The notes under the pieces were generated by a model. It ran no database searches, was not told the DNA's origin, and saw nothing but the letters and a program-made list of their open reading frames with translations. The position numbers and the translations under genes are program-made. Shown piece by piece: positions 1 to 8,047 of a stretch of 34,882 bases of DNA; the first letter of the stretch is position 1; each line of letters opens with the position of its first letter. Source of the stretch: Hyphomicrobiales bacterium (GTDB taxonomy: Bacteria; Pseudomonadota; Alphaproteobacteria; Rhizobiales; Beijerinckiaceae); NCBI GenBank assembly GCA_028290405.1, contig JAQGJX010000078.1, positions 1-34,882 on the forward strand, given 5' to 3'.

Positions 1-1
1 G

Positions 2-484
2 AAGAACACGCCCGGACTGCGCAAGATGAAGGACGGGACTCCCATCGTGGGCGCGTCCATCGGCAACAAGTTCCTGCCCAACACGAGCGACTGGCATGGC
101 CGCTGGCGGCTGGAGGCGAACGCCGCCAACGATTACCAGATCGACCGCGAGCTGCAACGCGGCGCCAGCTATTCGGGCATCGAGGGCATTCATCTGCAGG
201 ACCAGGCGCTGACCGAGAGCATGGGCGAGATCGTGGACCACACGTTCGAGCATCTGGCGGTGAGCGACCTGATGATCAACCGCACGCGCAGGCGCATCGT
301 CAACGCGGCGCGCGCCGCCGCCGAGGGCGTCACGCCGCCCGGCGTCGATCATCCCGAAACCTTCCAGGGCGCGCGCGGCGGCGATTTCGTCGGGCCTGAC
401 ACGAAGGGTTGGCTGCAGGCCTATTCGGACGAATTGCGCATCTCGCAGAACCCGACCGGCGCGCTGAAAGCCGCGGCGGAATAA
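2..484 (+). CDS. Rieske ring-hydroxylating oxygenase, C-terminal part (5' end outside window)
   Basis: The frame is open from the left edge and stops at TAA 482-484, so only about 160 C-terminal residues are visible. The segment SGIEGIHLQDQALTESMG, then IVDHTFEHLAVSD and an RRRIVNAARAAAEG helix, is typical of the catalytic domain tail of phthalate 4,5-dioxygenase/VanA-type Rieske oxygenases, where a D-Q-A-x-T-E-S-M-G stretch precedes a helix with conserved Arg residues. The Rieske cluster and mononuclear iron ligands lie upstream and cannot be checked. The family hydroxylates or demethylates aromatic acids with electrons from a separate reductase. The ABC importer starts 26 bases downstream on the same strand, so the two are probably co-transcribed. 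The family is fairly sure; the substrate is unknown. Confidence 0.82.
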   Translation, partial: KNTPGLRKMKDGTPIVGASIGNKFLPNTSDWHGRWRLEANAANDYQIDRELQRGASYSGIEGIHLQDQALTESMGEIVDHTFEHLAVSDLMINRTRRRIVNAARAAAEGVTPPGVDHPETFQGARGGDFVGPDTKGWLQAYSDELRISQNPTGALKAAAE

Positions 485-510
485 GGAACCTAGAAAACAT
501 GGAGGGGAGC

Positions 511-1536
511 ATGCTCAAGCGCACACTGGGGGCGGCTGTCGCCGCGCTGGTTTACACCCTCGCGCCCGCCATGGCGGACTGGCGCGACGGGCCCGCCGTC
601 AAGGCGCTCTACGAAAAGGCCAAGGCTGAAGGCGTCGCGGTGGTGTGGGGCCCCCAGCGGGGCGAAGTCGAATGGCTCGCCAAGGCTGTGCCGGAGGCGT
701 TTCCGGGCGTGGCCGTCGAGTTCGTCGGAGACAACGACGTGGTGACGCGCGCGATTGCGGAAGCGCGCGGCGGGCGCCACCAGATCGACATGCTGTGGAA
801 CTCGGTGACGGCGAGCGTGCCTGTCGCGCAGCGCAATCTGCTCGCCGCCGTCGACTGGAAGGCGCTGGACGTGCCCGATCCGCAGACGGCCTTCAACGGC
901 CAGATGCTCTACGCCAACAAGGTGCTCTACTCGGTCGCCTATGACCCCAAGAAGGTGAAGGCCGAAGACCTTCCCAGGACCTGGGACGGCTATCTGGATC
1001 CGAAGTTCAAGGGCAAGCTCGCCGCCAGCCTGTTCCTGTTGCCGCGCCTCACGGGCGGACTCGCGCTCGCGTGGGGCGAAGAGAAGGCGCTGCAGTTCGC
1101 GCGCGATCTGGTCAATACGCAGGACGCGCTGCTGACCCGCGCGCCGCGCGAGACGTTCGTCGAATCGGGCGAGCGCCTGCTGGCGTTCGGCGAGATCGAG
1201 AACACCTATCGGCGGCACGCGCTGGAGGGAAAGATATTCGGCGTTTCCATTCCCGAACCGGTGGTGATGGTGCAGTTCGGCTCGACCGTGATGGCCAAGG
1301 CGCCGCACCCCAACGCCGGCCGGCTGGTGGCGGCATGGCTGGCGACGCCTGAAGGGCGCGCTGCGCGGCGCAAGCACACCGGCTCCATCGACTACGACAC
1401 GACCTCCCAGGAGCCCTTCGCGCGCGAGATGCACGAGGGCAAGGTGCAGGTGGTGTTCGACACGCCCGAGAACATGGAGCAGCGGGACGCCGCCATCCGC
1501 AAGGCGACTCCCATCGTGGCTGGCCGCGCGCAGTGA
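511..1536 (+). CDS. ABC transporter substrate-binding protein (Fe3+/putrescine-type fold, COG1840-like)
   Basis: A 341-residue periplasmic receptor. ATG 511 is preferred because GGAGGGG (501-507) sits just upstream and the protein then opens with a clean Sec signal (MLKRTLGAAVAALVYTLAPAMA, cleavage near residue 22); ATG 499 is an in-frame alternative. The mature part has the alternating fold of class II binding proteins of the FbpA/AfuA group, with motifs such as DMLWNSVTAS, VAYDPKKVKAEDLPRTWDGY and PEGRAARRKHTGS. No adjacent Tyr-Tyr pair is present, whereas classical ferric-binding FbpA proteins use one, so iron is not the obvious ligand. The stop overlaps the GTG start of the permease (GTGA). 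Placement after a Rieske oxygenase suggests an organic-acid ligand; this is inference. Confidence 0.85.
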   Translation: MLKRTLGAAVAALVYTLAPAMADWRDGPAVKALYEKAKAEGVAVVWGPQRGEVEWLAKAVPEAFPGVAVEFVGDNDVVTRAIAEARGGRHQIDMLWNSVTASVPVAQRNLLAAVDWKALDVPDPQTAFNGQMLYANKVLYSVAYDPKKVKAEDLPRTWDGYLDPKFKGKLAASLFLLPRLTGGLALAWGEEKALQFARDLVNTQDALLTRAPRETFVESGERLLAFGEIENTYRRHALEGKIFGVSIPEPVVMVQFGSTVMAKAPHPNAGRLVAAWLATPEGRAARRKHTGSIDYDTTSQEPFAREMHEGKVQVVFDTPENMEQRDAAIRKATPIVAGRAQ

Positions 1537-3278
1537 AGCGGACGGCGAAACAGGCGGACGACGCAGGCCATTTCCGTCGCGACTGGCTCTCGGTGCTTGT
1601 GCCGGCGGCCGGCGCGCTCGCGGCCGTCTATCTGATCGCCGCGCCGCTCGCGATGCTGATCTATGCGGCGTTCCGCGGGCCAGCCGACTTCCTGCCGTTC
1701 GAAGACGGCGCGCAATGGACGCTCGACAACGTGATCGCGGTCTTCACGGACCCGATCATGCTCGGACGGGTGCTGCCGGACACGTTGATCTTCGTGGCCG
1801 GAACGGTGACGCTGACGACCCTGATGGCGATGGTCCTCGCGTGGATCGTCGAGCGCACGGACCTTGCGGCGCGCAACGTCTGGTTCGCGATCATCATCTT
1901 TCCCACGCTGGCGCCGATCGTCGTCAAGGCGATCGCGTGGATCCTGCTCATGAGCCCCAACGCCGGCTGGGCCAATCTCGCGCTGCGCGGCCTGTTCGGC
2001 TGGAGCGGGGAAGGCCCCATCAACATCTTCAGCATGCCGGGGCTCATTCTCTGCCAGGCGCTGGCCACGACGCCCTTCGTGTTCCTGCAATTGTCGGCCG
2101 CGCTGCGCTCCATGAACCCGATGCTCGAGGAAGCCTCGCGGGGCGCGGGGGCGTCTCCGTTCACGACGTTCCGCAAGGTGACGCTGCCCGTGTTGCTGCC
2201 GGGGCTGCTGGCGCCGATCATCCTCGTGACGCTGATCACGTTCGAGCAATTCGAGCTGCCGCTGATCGTGGGCCTTCCGGCGCGCATCAACGTGTTCGCC
2301 TTCCGCATCTACAACGAGTTGAACCCCGCGAGCGGCCTGCCCAATTACGGCGGCGCGGCGGCGATCTCGCTGCCCTTCCTGGCGCTCGGCCTGCTCGCGC
2401 TGGTGGCGTACAACTACGCCATCCGGCATGCGGACAAGTTCGTCACCGTCACCGGCAAGGCGTTCGCCCAGAAGCGGCTGCCGCTGGGGCGCTGGCGCAT
2501 CCCGGCGTACGCGTTCATGACGATCTACGTGGCGCTCAGCGCGGTCCTGCCGGTCGGCATCCTCGTGTGGACGAGCTTCTTCGGCTTCACGCCGCCCGGC
2601 AAGGCCACGTGGGCCGACGCGACGCTGGCCGGCTATGCGAGCTTCTTCAGCAATCCGGTGTTCTGGCGCGCGGTGTTCAACAGCTTTCTGGTGGCGGGCC
2701 TCTCGGCACTCATCGTGACGCTGCTGGGCGGGCTTATCGCCTGGATCGTCGTGCGCTCGAAGGCGCCCGGGCGCGGGCTGCTGGACGCGCTCACCTTCAT
2801 GTCGCTGGGCATTCCGGCGGTCATCGCGGCGCTCGCCGTGATGGTGCTTTATCTCTCGCTGCCCATCGGCGTCTACGGAACGGTGTGGATACTGGTCATC
2901 GCCTATTCGTACCGGCTCGCCACCGCCACGCGCCTGTCGCGCGCGACGATCATGCAGGTGCACAAGGAGCTGGAGGAGGCCTCGGAAGCCGCCGGCGCGC
3001 GCTGGCTCACCACTCAGGCGCGCATTCTGCTGCCCCTGCTGGCGCCGGGATTGATGTCGGCGTTCCTGCTGCTGTTCATCATCGGCATGCGCGAGTTCAC
3101 CATTCCGTTCGTGCTCTACAGCCAGGACAACGTGGTGCTGTCGGTGCTCATCTGGCAATTGTTCCAGGGCGGCCAGCCGGCTCACTCGGCGGCGCTGGGC
3201 ACGTTGATGCTGCTCATGGTGGCGCCCATCATCTTTTTCGCCCGCCGCTTTCTGGTCGCGCGCGGGTCCGGGGACTGA
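1533..3278 (+). CDS. ABC transporter permease, fused two-half type (FbpB/ThiP-like)
   Basis: A 581-residue inner-membrane protein starting with GTG inside the receptor gene's stop (4-base GTGA overlap), consistent with translational coupling. It contains two homologous permease halves, each with about six hydrophobic segments. Each half carries a cytoplasmic EAA loop that docks on the ATPase: EEASRGAGASPFTTF near residue 199 and EEASEAAGARWLTTQ near residue 481, each followed by a LP-x-LxPGL element. A polar linker near residues 297-322 joins the halves. Fused permeases of this length are usual in the Fe3+/thiamine/2-aminoethylphosphonate group of importers. One copy can therefore supply the complete membrane channel. 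Confidence 0.92.
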   Translation: MKRTAKQADDAGHFRRDWLSVLVPAAGALAAVYLIAAPLAMLIYAAFRGPADFLPFEDGAQWTLDNVIAVFTDPIMLGRVLPDTLIFVAGTVTLTTLMAMVLAWIVERTDLAARNVWFAIIIFPTLAPIVVKAIAWILLMSPNAGWANLALRGLFGWSGEGPINIFSMPGLILCQALATTPFVFLQLSAALRSMNPMLEEASRGAGASPFTTFRKVTLPVLLPGLLAPIILVTLITFEQFELPLIVGLPARINVFAFRIYNELNPASGLPNYGGAAAISLPFLALGLLALVAYNYAIRHADKFVTVTGKAFAQKRLPLGRWRIPAYAFMTIYVALSAVLPVGILVWTSFFGFTPPGKATWADATLAGYASFFSNPVFWRAVFNSFLVAGLSALIVTLLGGLIAWIVVRSKAPGRGLLDALTFMSLGIPAVIAALAVMVLYLSLPIGVYGTVWILVIAYSYRLATATRLSRATIMQVHKELEEASEAAGARWLTTQARILLPLLAPGLMSAFLLLFIIGMREFTIPFVLYSQDNVVLSVLIWQLFQGGQPAHSAALGTLMLLMVAPIIFFARRFLVARGSGD

Positions 3279-3279
3279 C

Positions 3280-4362
3280 ATGCTCACCGTCTCATCCTTG
3301 CAGAAATCCTTCGCGACCGATCAGGGCCGGCTGAACGTCATCGACGACGTGTCGTTCGACGTTCCCGAAGGCCAGTGCTATGCGCTGCTGGGCCCCAGCG
3401 GCTGCGGCAAGACCACGACGCTGCGCTGCGTGGCGGGCCTTGAGGAGCCCGATTCCGGCCGCATCGAGATCGCCGGACGCGTGGTGTACGATTCAGCGCT
3501 GGGCATCAACGTTCCCACGCATCAGCGCCCCATCGGCATCGTGTTCCAGTCCTACGCCATCTGGCCGCACATGGACGTGTTCGAGAACGTCGCCTATCCG
3601 CTGCGCGTCGCGCGTCCGCGTATCCCCAAGGCCGAGATCGAGCAGCGCGTCATGGACGTTCTCGCGCTCGTGGGCATGAAGGACGTGGCGCGCAGGCCTG
3701 CGCCGCGCCTCTCGGGCGGCCAGCAGCAGCGAGTCGCGCTGGCGCGCGCCATCGTGAGGCGGCCCGCGCTGCTTTTGCTGGACGAGCCGCTGTCGAACCT
3801 CGACGCCATGCTGCGCGAGCAGATGCGCAAGGAGCTTGCGGACCTCATCGCCCGGATCGGCGTGACGGCGCTGTTCGTCACCCACGACCAGGCCGAAGCG
3901 TTGTCGCTCGCCGCGCGGGTGGCGGTGATGCACAAGGGAAAGATCGCCCAGGAGGGCGCCCCGCGGGACATCTACTCGCAGCCGCGCAACGTGTTCGTGG
4001 CGGAGTTCCTCGGCGCCTCCAACATTCTGGACGGCCGCATCATCTCCAGCGACGGCGCGCAGGCCCTGGTGGAAGTGGGCGCGGGCCAGCGCCTGCGGGC
4101 GAAGACGCCGCTGCCTGCGGGCTCCGCCATCAAGCTGCTGCTGCGCCCCGAGCGGCTGTCGGTCTCGCTGCACAAGCCCGTGGACGACAGCCTGCGGGCG
4201 CAGGTGTCGTCCGTCGGCTTCACGGGACCCACGGTGGATTGCAGCCTCACCCTCGACGGCGCCCCGATCCGCGTGGTGGCCCCCGCCGACACGCCCATCA
4301 AGGCTGGCGACGAGGTCTGGCTGACGCCGCTGGACCGCAACGGCATGGTGCTGGCGGCCTAG
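3280..4362 (+). CDS. ABC transporter ATP-binding protein (FbpC/PotA-like, with TOBE domain)
   Basis: A 360-residue ATPase energising the preceding permease; its ATG lies one base after the permease stop. All nucleotide-binding elements are visible: Walker A GPSGCGKTT (38-46), Q-loop Gln90, signature LSGGQQQ (144-150), Walker B LLLLDEP (164-170) and H-loop His202 in FVTHDQAEA. The C-terminal third (about 240-355) looks like a TOBE-type regulatory/stabilising domain, as in the MalK/PotA/FbpC group. It completes the three-gene importer. Its stop codon shares the palindrome CTAG (4359-4362) with the stop of the converging alpha-glucosidase gene. Confidence 0.93.
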   Translation: MLTVSSLQKSFATDQGRLNVIDDVSFDVPEGQCYALLGPSGCGKTTTLRCVAGLEEPDSGRIEIAGRVVYDSALGINVPTHQRPIGIVFQSYAIWPHMDVFENVAYPLRVARPRIPKAEIEQRVMDVLALVGMKDVARRPAPRLSGGQQQRVALARAIVRRPALLLLDEPLSNLDAMLREQMRKELADLIARIGVTALFVTHDQAEALSLAARVAVMHKGKIAQEGAPRDIYSQPRNVFVAEFLGASNILDGRIISSDGAQALVEVGAGQRLRAKTPLPAGSAIKLLLRPERLSVSLHKPVDDSLRAQVSSVGFTGPTVDCSLTLDGAPIRVVAPADTPIKAGDEVWLTPLDRNGMVLAA

Positions 4363-5951
4363 AACTTCACGATCAGGCCTTCGCTGGCGCGCAGCTCCAC
4401 CGAATGTCCGGTGAATTCGTCGCTGCGGTCGAGCCGCGTGGACAGCAGCACGCGCCCGCCCTCAAGGCCTAGCGCGCCCAGCTCCACATGCTTGTCCTCC
4501 GCGCTCATGTTGAGCAGCACGATCAGCCGCTCCTCGCCGCGGCGCCGCTCGTAGGCGAGCACGTTGGCGTCCGTGCGCAGGGACGCGTAGCCGCCGACGC
4601 TGAGCGCGGGATGCCGGCGGCGCAGCTCGATGAGCGCGCGATAAAGCGACAGGATCGAGCGCGGATCCTTGGACTGCGACTCCACATGGCAGGTCGGGTG
4701 TTCGGGCCCAAGCGGCAGCCATGGCGCGCCCTCCGTGAAGCCCGCCTGCGGGCTCGAATCCCAGTGCATGGGCGTGCGCTGCGGATCCCGGCCGAAGCCA
4801 AGGCCGGGTTCGTTCCTCTCCCAGGGGTCGCGCACGGCGTCCGGCGGGATGTCCACTTTGGCGATGCCGATCTCGTCGCCGTAATAGAGCGTCGGCGTGC
4901 CCCGCAGGGTGAGCAGCAGCATGGCGGCGACGCGGGCCTGCGCCTGCCCCACCCGGGCGGCGATGCGCGGCTGGTCGTGGTTGCCCAGCACCCAGTTGGG
5001 CCAGCCGCCTTCGGGAAGCGAGTCCTCGTATTCGCCGATCAGCCGGCTGATCTCGCGCGCGTTCCACGCGGTGTGGATGAGCTGGAAGTTGAACGGCAGG
5101 TGCGCGCCCGACAGGTCCGCGCCGTAATAGGCCACGAGGCGCTCAAGCGGCAGGTAGATCTCGCCGATGAGCACGCGGTCGTCGTATTCCTCCAGCACGC
5201 GGCGCATCTCGGCGATCACGTCGTGCACCTCGGGCTGGTCGCACGAATGGACCTGAAGGGTTCGCTGGATGTCCCCAAGGGCTGGCGTGTAGCCGGGATT
5301 GGGGGGGTTGTCGCGGAAGCCCTCGTCCTTGATGAGATGCCAGATGACGTCGACGCGAAAGCCGTCCACGCCCCTGTCGAGCCAGAACCGGAGCGCGTCG
5401 TACATGGCCGCGCGCACGGCGGGGTTGCGCCAGTTGAGGTCCGGCTGCTCCTTCAGGAAGGCGTGGTAGTAATATTGCCCGCTCGCCTCGTCGAACGTCC
5501 AGGCGGAGCCGCCGAAATTGCTGCCCCAATTGTTCGGCGGGCCGCCGCCCGGCGCAGGATCGCGCCAGATGTACCAGTCGCGCCTGGGGTTGTGGCGGGA
5601 CGCGCGGCTCTCGAGGAACCACGGATGCTGGTCCGACGAATGGTTGGGCACGAAGTCCAGGATGAGCTTCAGCCCGCGCGCGTGCGCGTCCGCCACCAGG
5701 GCGTCGAAATCCGCCAGCGTCCCGAACATCGGATCGACGCCGCAATAGTCCGCCACGTCATAGCCGAAGTCCGCCATGGGGGAGGGGTAGATGGGAGAGA
5801 TCCACACCGCGTCCACCCCCAGCCAGGCCAGATAGTCGAGCCTCTGGCGGATCCCGTTGAGGTCGCCCACGCCGTCGCCGTTGCTGTCCTGAAACGAGCG
5901 CGGATAAATCTGGTAGACGATCCCGCGCTTCCACCACGTCGATTCAGGCAT
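4359..5951 (-). CDS. GH13 alpha-glucosidase (oligo-1,6-glucosidase/AglA-like)
   Basis: A 530-residue cytoplasmic glycoside hydrolase. It begins MPESTWWKRGIVYQIYPRSF, the standard opening of GH13 alpha-glucosidases; the ATG at 5951 is preceded on the minus strand by GGAG about 8 bases away. The four GH13 regions are visible: DFVPNHSSD near 99, the nucleophile Asp201 in GFRVDVIW, the acid/base Glu264 in LIGEIYLP, and Asp326 in GNHDQPR. DGVGDLNGI near 26-34 is typical of the alpha-glucosidase/trehalose-synthase subgroup. It should release glucose from maltose, isomaltose or sucrose-like oligosaccharides; exact specificity cannot be read. It diverges from treZ, so the two may share control. Trehalulose or sucrose hydrolases of the same subfamily are alternatives. 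Confidence 0.9.
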   Translation of the reverse strand: MPESTWWKRGIVYQIYPRSFQDSNGDGVGDLNGIRQRLDYLAWLGVDAVWISPIYPSPMADFGYDVADYCGVDPMFGTLADFDALVADAHARGLKLILDFVPNHSSDQHPWFLESRASRHNPRRDWYIWRDPAPGGGPPNNWGSNFGGSAWTFDEASGQYYYHAFLKEQPDLNWRNPAVRAAMYDALRFWLDRGVDGFRVDVIWHLIKDEGFRDNPPNPGYTPALGDIQRTLQVHSCDQPEVHDVIAEMRRVLEEYDDRVLIGEIYLPLERLVAYYGADLSGAHLPFNFQLIHTAWNAREISRLIGEYEDSLPEGGWPNWVLGNHDQPRIAARVGQAQARVAAMLLLTLRGTPTLYYGDEIGIAKVDIPPDAVRDPWERNEPGLGFGRDPQRTPMHWDSSPQAGFTEGAPWLPLGPEHPTCHVESQSKDPRSILSLYRALIELRRRHPALSVGGYASLRTDANVLAYERRRGEERLIVLLNMSAEDKHVELGALGLEGGRVLLSTRLDRSDEFTGHSVELRASEGLIVKF

Positions 5952-6078
5952 CCGGCTTGCTCCGCTGCTAGGCTCCGATGCGCGAATTCGCTCACGCGGC
6001 TTTAGTTTCACGCGAGGGGCGTTCACGCAAAGTGCGCTATCGGACGGAACCCACCTTGGGCGTTTCCGTTGAGCACGC
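5952..6078. promoter_or_regulatory. Divergent promoter region, GH13 alpha-glucosidase / treZ
   Basis: 127 bases separate the two divergent starts, so promoters for both genes must lie here or in the adjacent coding ends. I see no convincing -35/-10 pair and no good ribosome-binding site in front of the treZ ATG at 6079; the alpha-glucosidase side has GGAG. Assignment is by position only. Confidence 0.4.
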
Positions 6079-7971
6079 ATGACGGGACAATCGAGCAGGC
6101 GGCGCGACCATGCAGCGCCGAAGTCAGGCCGCCTGGCCCCGGGCGCCGTCGTGACGGACGACGGCGTGGCGTTGCGGGTATGGGCGCCCGACCGCGCCCG
6201 GGTGCGCGTGGCGCTGGAGCGCGGGGGAGAGTTCGACCTTGCGCCTGCCCGGCAGGGCTATTTCGCGGGGCGCATTCCGGCGCGTGCCGGCGATCTCTAC
6301 TGGCTGCGGCTGGACGATGACGAAAAGCCCTACCCGGACCCCGCCTCCCGCTCGCAGCCGCAGGGGCCGCACGGCCCATCGCAAATCGTCGATCCGCGCG
6401 CCTATCGCTGGCGCGACGGGGCGTGGCCGGGGGCGTCGATCGAAGGCCAGGTCATTTACGAGATGCACGTCGGAACCTTCACCCCGGAGGGCTCGTGGGC
6501 CAGCGCCGCCGGCAAGCTGCCTCTGCTGCGAGAGGTCGGCGTCACTCTGATCGAGATGATGCCCGTGAACGGTTTTCCGGGCGCGTTCGGCTGGGGCTAT
6601 GACGGCGTGAACCTGTTCGCGCCCTCGCACCTCTACGGCGAGCCCGACGACCTTCGCCGCTTCGTCGACGAAGCCCACGCGCTTGGGATCGGAGTGATCC
6701 TCGACGTGGTCTACAACCACCTTGGTCCCGACGGGAACTATCTGGCGCGCTTCGCCCGCTCCTACTTCACGGACCGGTACGAAAACGATTGGGGCGAGGC
6801 CATCAACTTCGACGGCGAGGGCCGCGAGGGGGTGCGCGATTTCTTCGTCGCCAACGCGGCCTACTGGATCGAGGAGTTCCACTTCGACGGGCTGCGGCTG
6901 GACGCGACGCAGAGCATCCACGACGCCTCGGACGAGCACGTGCTGGCGGAGATTGCGCGCGCCGCCCGCAAGGCCGCGGGCGCGCGGAGCATCGTGATCG
7001 TCGCCGAGAACGAACCGCAGGACACGCGCCTCGTGCGCCCGTCGGCGTCGGGCGGATACGGGCTCGACGGGCTGTGGAACGACGACCTGCACCACAGCGC
7101 CATGGTGGCGCTGACGGGCCGCAACGAGGCCTATTACGAGGACCATATGGGCGCCCCGCAGGAGTTCGTCTCCGCGGCGAAGTACGGCTACCTGTTCCAG
7201 GGCCAGCGCTACGCCCATCAGGCGCAACGGCGCGGAACGCCCGGGCTCGATCTTGCCCCGGCGGCCTTGGTCAACTTCGTCCAGAACCACGACCAGATCG
7301 CCAACTCCGCAAGCGGACTGCGTTTTCATCAGCTCGCCAGCCCGGGACGGGCGCGGGCGATGACGGCCTACATGCTGCTGGCGCCCGGCACGCCGATGCT
7401 GTTCCAGGGGCAGGAGTTTTTCGCCTCCACGCCGTTCTTCTACTTCGCCGATCACAAGAGCGATCTCGCCAGCGGCGTGCGCAAGGGGCGCGTGGAGTTC
7501 CTGGCGCAGTTTCCAAGCATTCAGGACCCCGCCGTCGTGGCCCGGCTGCCCGCGCCTGACGACGCCAGCACAAGAGACGCGTGCCGCCTCGACTGGCGCG
7601 AGCGCGAGACGCACGCCGCCGCGGTCGCGCTGCATCGCGACCTGCTGGCGTTGCGGCGGAGCGACCCCTGCTTCGCCGCGCAGGCGAAGGGCGGCCTCGA
7701 CGGCTCAGTGCTGGCCCGCGAGGCGTTCGTGCTGCGCTGGTTCGGCGGCGCGCAGGGCGACCGCCTGCTGATCGTGAACTTCGGCCGGGACATCGTGCGC
7801 GGCAGCTTTCCCGAGCCCCTGCTGGCCCCCCCGGAGGGCCGTGGCTGGCGGCTGCTGTGGTCCAGCGAGGATCCCGCTTACGGCGGGGCCGGGACGCCTG
7901 CGGTGGAGAGCGAGGACGGCTGGCGCATTCCCGGCCACGCGGCGGCGGTGCTGACCTGCGCCGACGCGTGA
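6079..7971 (+). CDS. treZ: Malto-oligosyltrehalose trehalohydrolase
   Basis: A 630-residue GH13 enzyme that releases trehalose from maltooligosyl-trehalose, the second step of the TreY/TreZ route from glycogen or maltodextrin. An N-terminal beta-sandwich (about 20-110; LRVWAPDRARVRVALE, then YWLRLDD) precedes the barrel. Family hallmarks are IYEMHVGTFTPEGSW (126-140), GYDGVNLFAP (173-182), DVVYNHLGPDGNY (209-221), nucleophile Asp275 in GLRLDATQSI, acid/base Glu310 in IVAENEP and Asp405 in QNHDQIAN. Length is normal for TreZ, somewhat long at the N-terminus. ATG 6079 is used although no strong ribosome-binding site precedes it. The usual partners treY and treX are not in this window. It diverges from the GH13 alpha-glucosidase. 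Confidence 0.93.
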   Translation: MTGQSSRRRDHAAPKSGRLAPGAVVTDDGVALRVWAPDRARVRVALERGGEFDLAPARQGYFAGRIPARAGDLYWLRLDDDEKPYPDPASRSQPQGPHGPSQIVDPRAYRWRDGAWPGASIEGQVIYEMHVGTFTPEGSWASAAGKLPLLREVGVTLIEMMPVNGFPGAFGWGYDGVNLFAPSHLYGEPDDLRRFVDEAHALGIGVILDVVYNHLGPDGNYLARFARSYFTDRYENDWGEAINFDGEGREGVRDFFVANAAYWIEEFHFDGLRLDATQSIHDASDEHVLAEIARAARKAAGARSIVIVAENEPQDTRLVRPSASGGYGLDGLWNDDLHHSAMVALTGRNEAYYEDHMGAPQEFVSAAKYGYLFQGQRYAHQAQRRGTPGLDLAPAALVNFVQNHDQIANSASGLRFHQLASPGRARAMTAYMLLAPGTPMLFQGQEFFASTPFFYFADHKSDLASGVRKGRVEFLAQFPSIQDPAVVARLPAPDDASTRDACRLDWRERETHAAAVALHRDLLALRRSDPCFAAQAKGGLDGSVLAREAFVLRWFGGAQGDRLLIVNFGRDIVRGSFPEPLLAPPEGRGWRLLWSSEDPAYGGAGTPAVESEDGWRIPGHAAAVLTCADA

Positions 7972-7983
7972 CGCCCGATGGAT

Positions 7984-8035
7984 GCTATGGCAATGTGCGC
8001 GCGCCGGTGGGCGCCGCGCGCACACAGCCCATGGC
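7984..8035 (+). promoter_or_regulatory. Two-tier inverted repeat / structured leader before tupBCA
   Basis: A perfect 10-base inverted repeat (TGTGCGCGCG 7994-8003 with CGCGCGCACA 8015-8024, 11-base loop) is flanked by a second complementary pair (GCTATGG 7984-7990 with CCATGGC 8029-8035, one G-U pair), separated by 3- and 4-base internal loops. The tupB ribosome-binding site (GGGGA, 8039-8043) follows four bases after the outer stem. As RNA this could be a long hairpin sensing or limiting tup translation, or the end signal of treZ; as DNA it could bind a dimeric repressor. There is no T-run. Function is inferred from position only. Confidence 0.5.
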
Positions 8036-8047
8036 TCCGGGGAACAG

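Noticed and set aside
1392-3287. Long minus-strand open frame (631 codons) across the permease gene
   Set aside because: It is antisense to a fully supported ABC permease, is extremely rich in Arg, His and Gln as expected of a GC-rich shadow, and has no family motif.
4488-6005. Plus-strand open frame opposite the alpha-glucosidase
   Set aside because: Shadow of a GH13 gene with all catalytic residues intact; no ribosome-binding site or motif.
6124-7635. Minus-strand open frame opposite treZ
   Set aside because: Shadow frame, Arg/Val-rich, no family similarity recognised.
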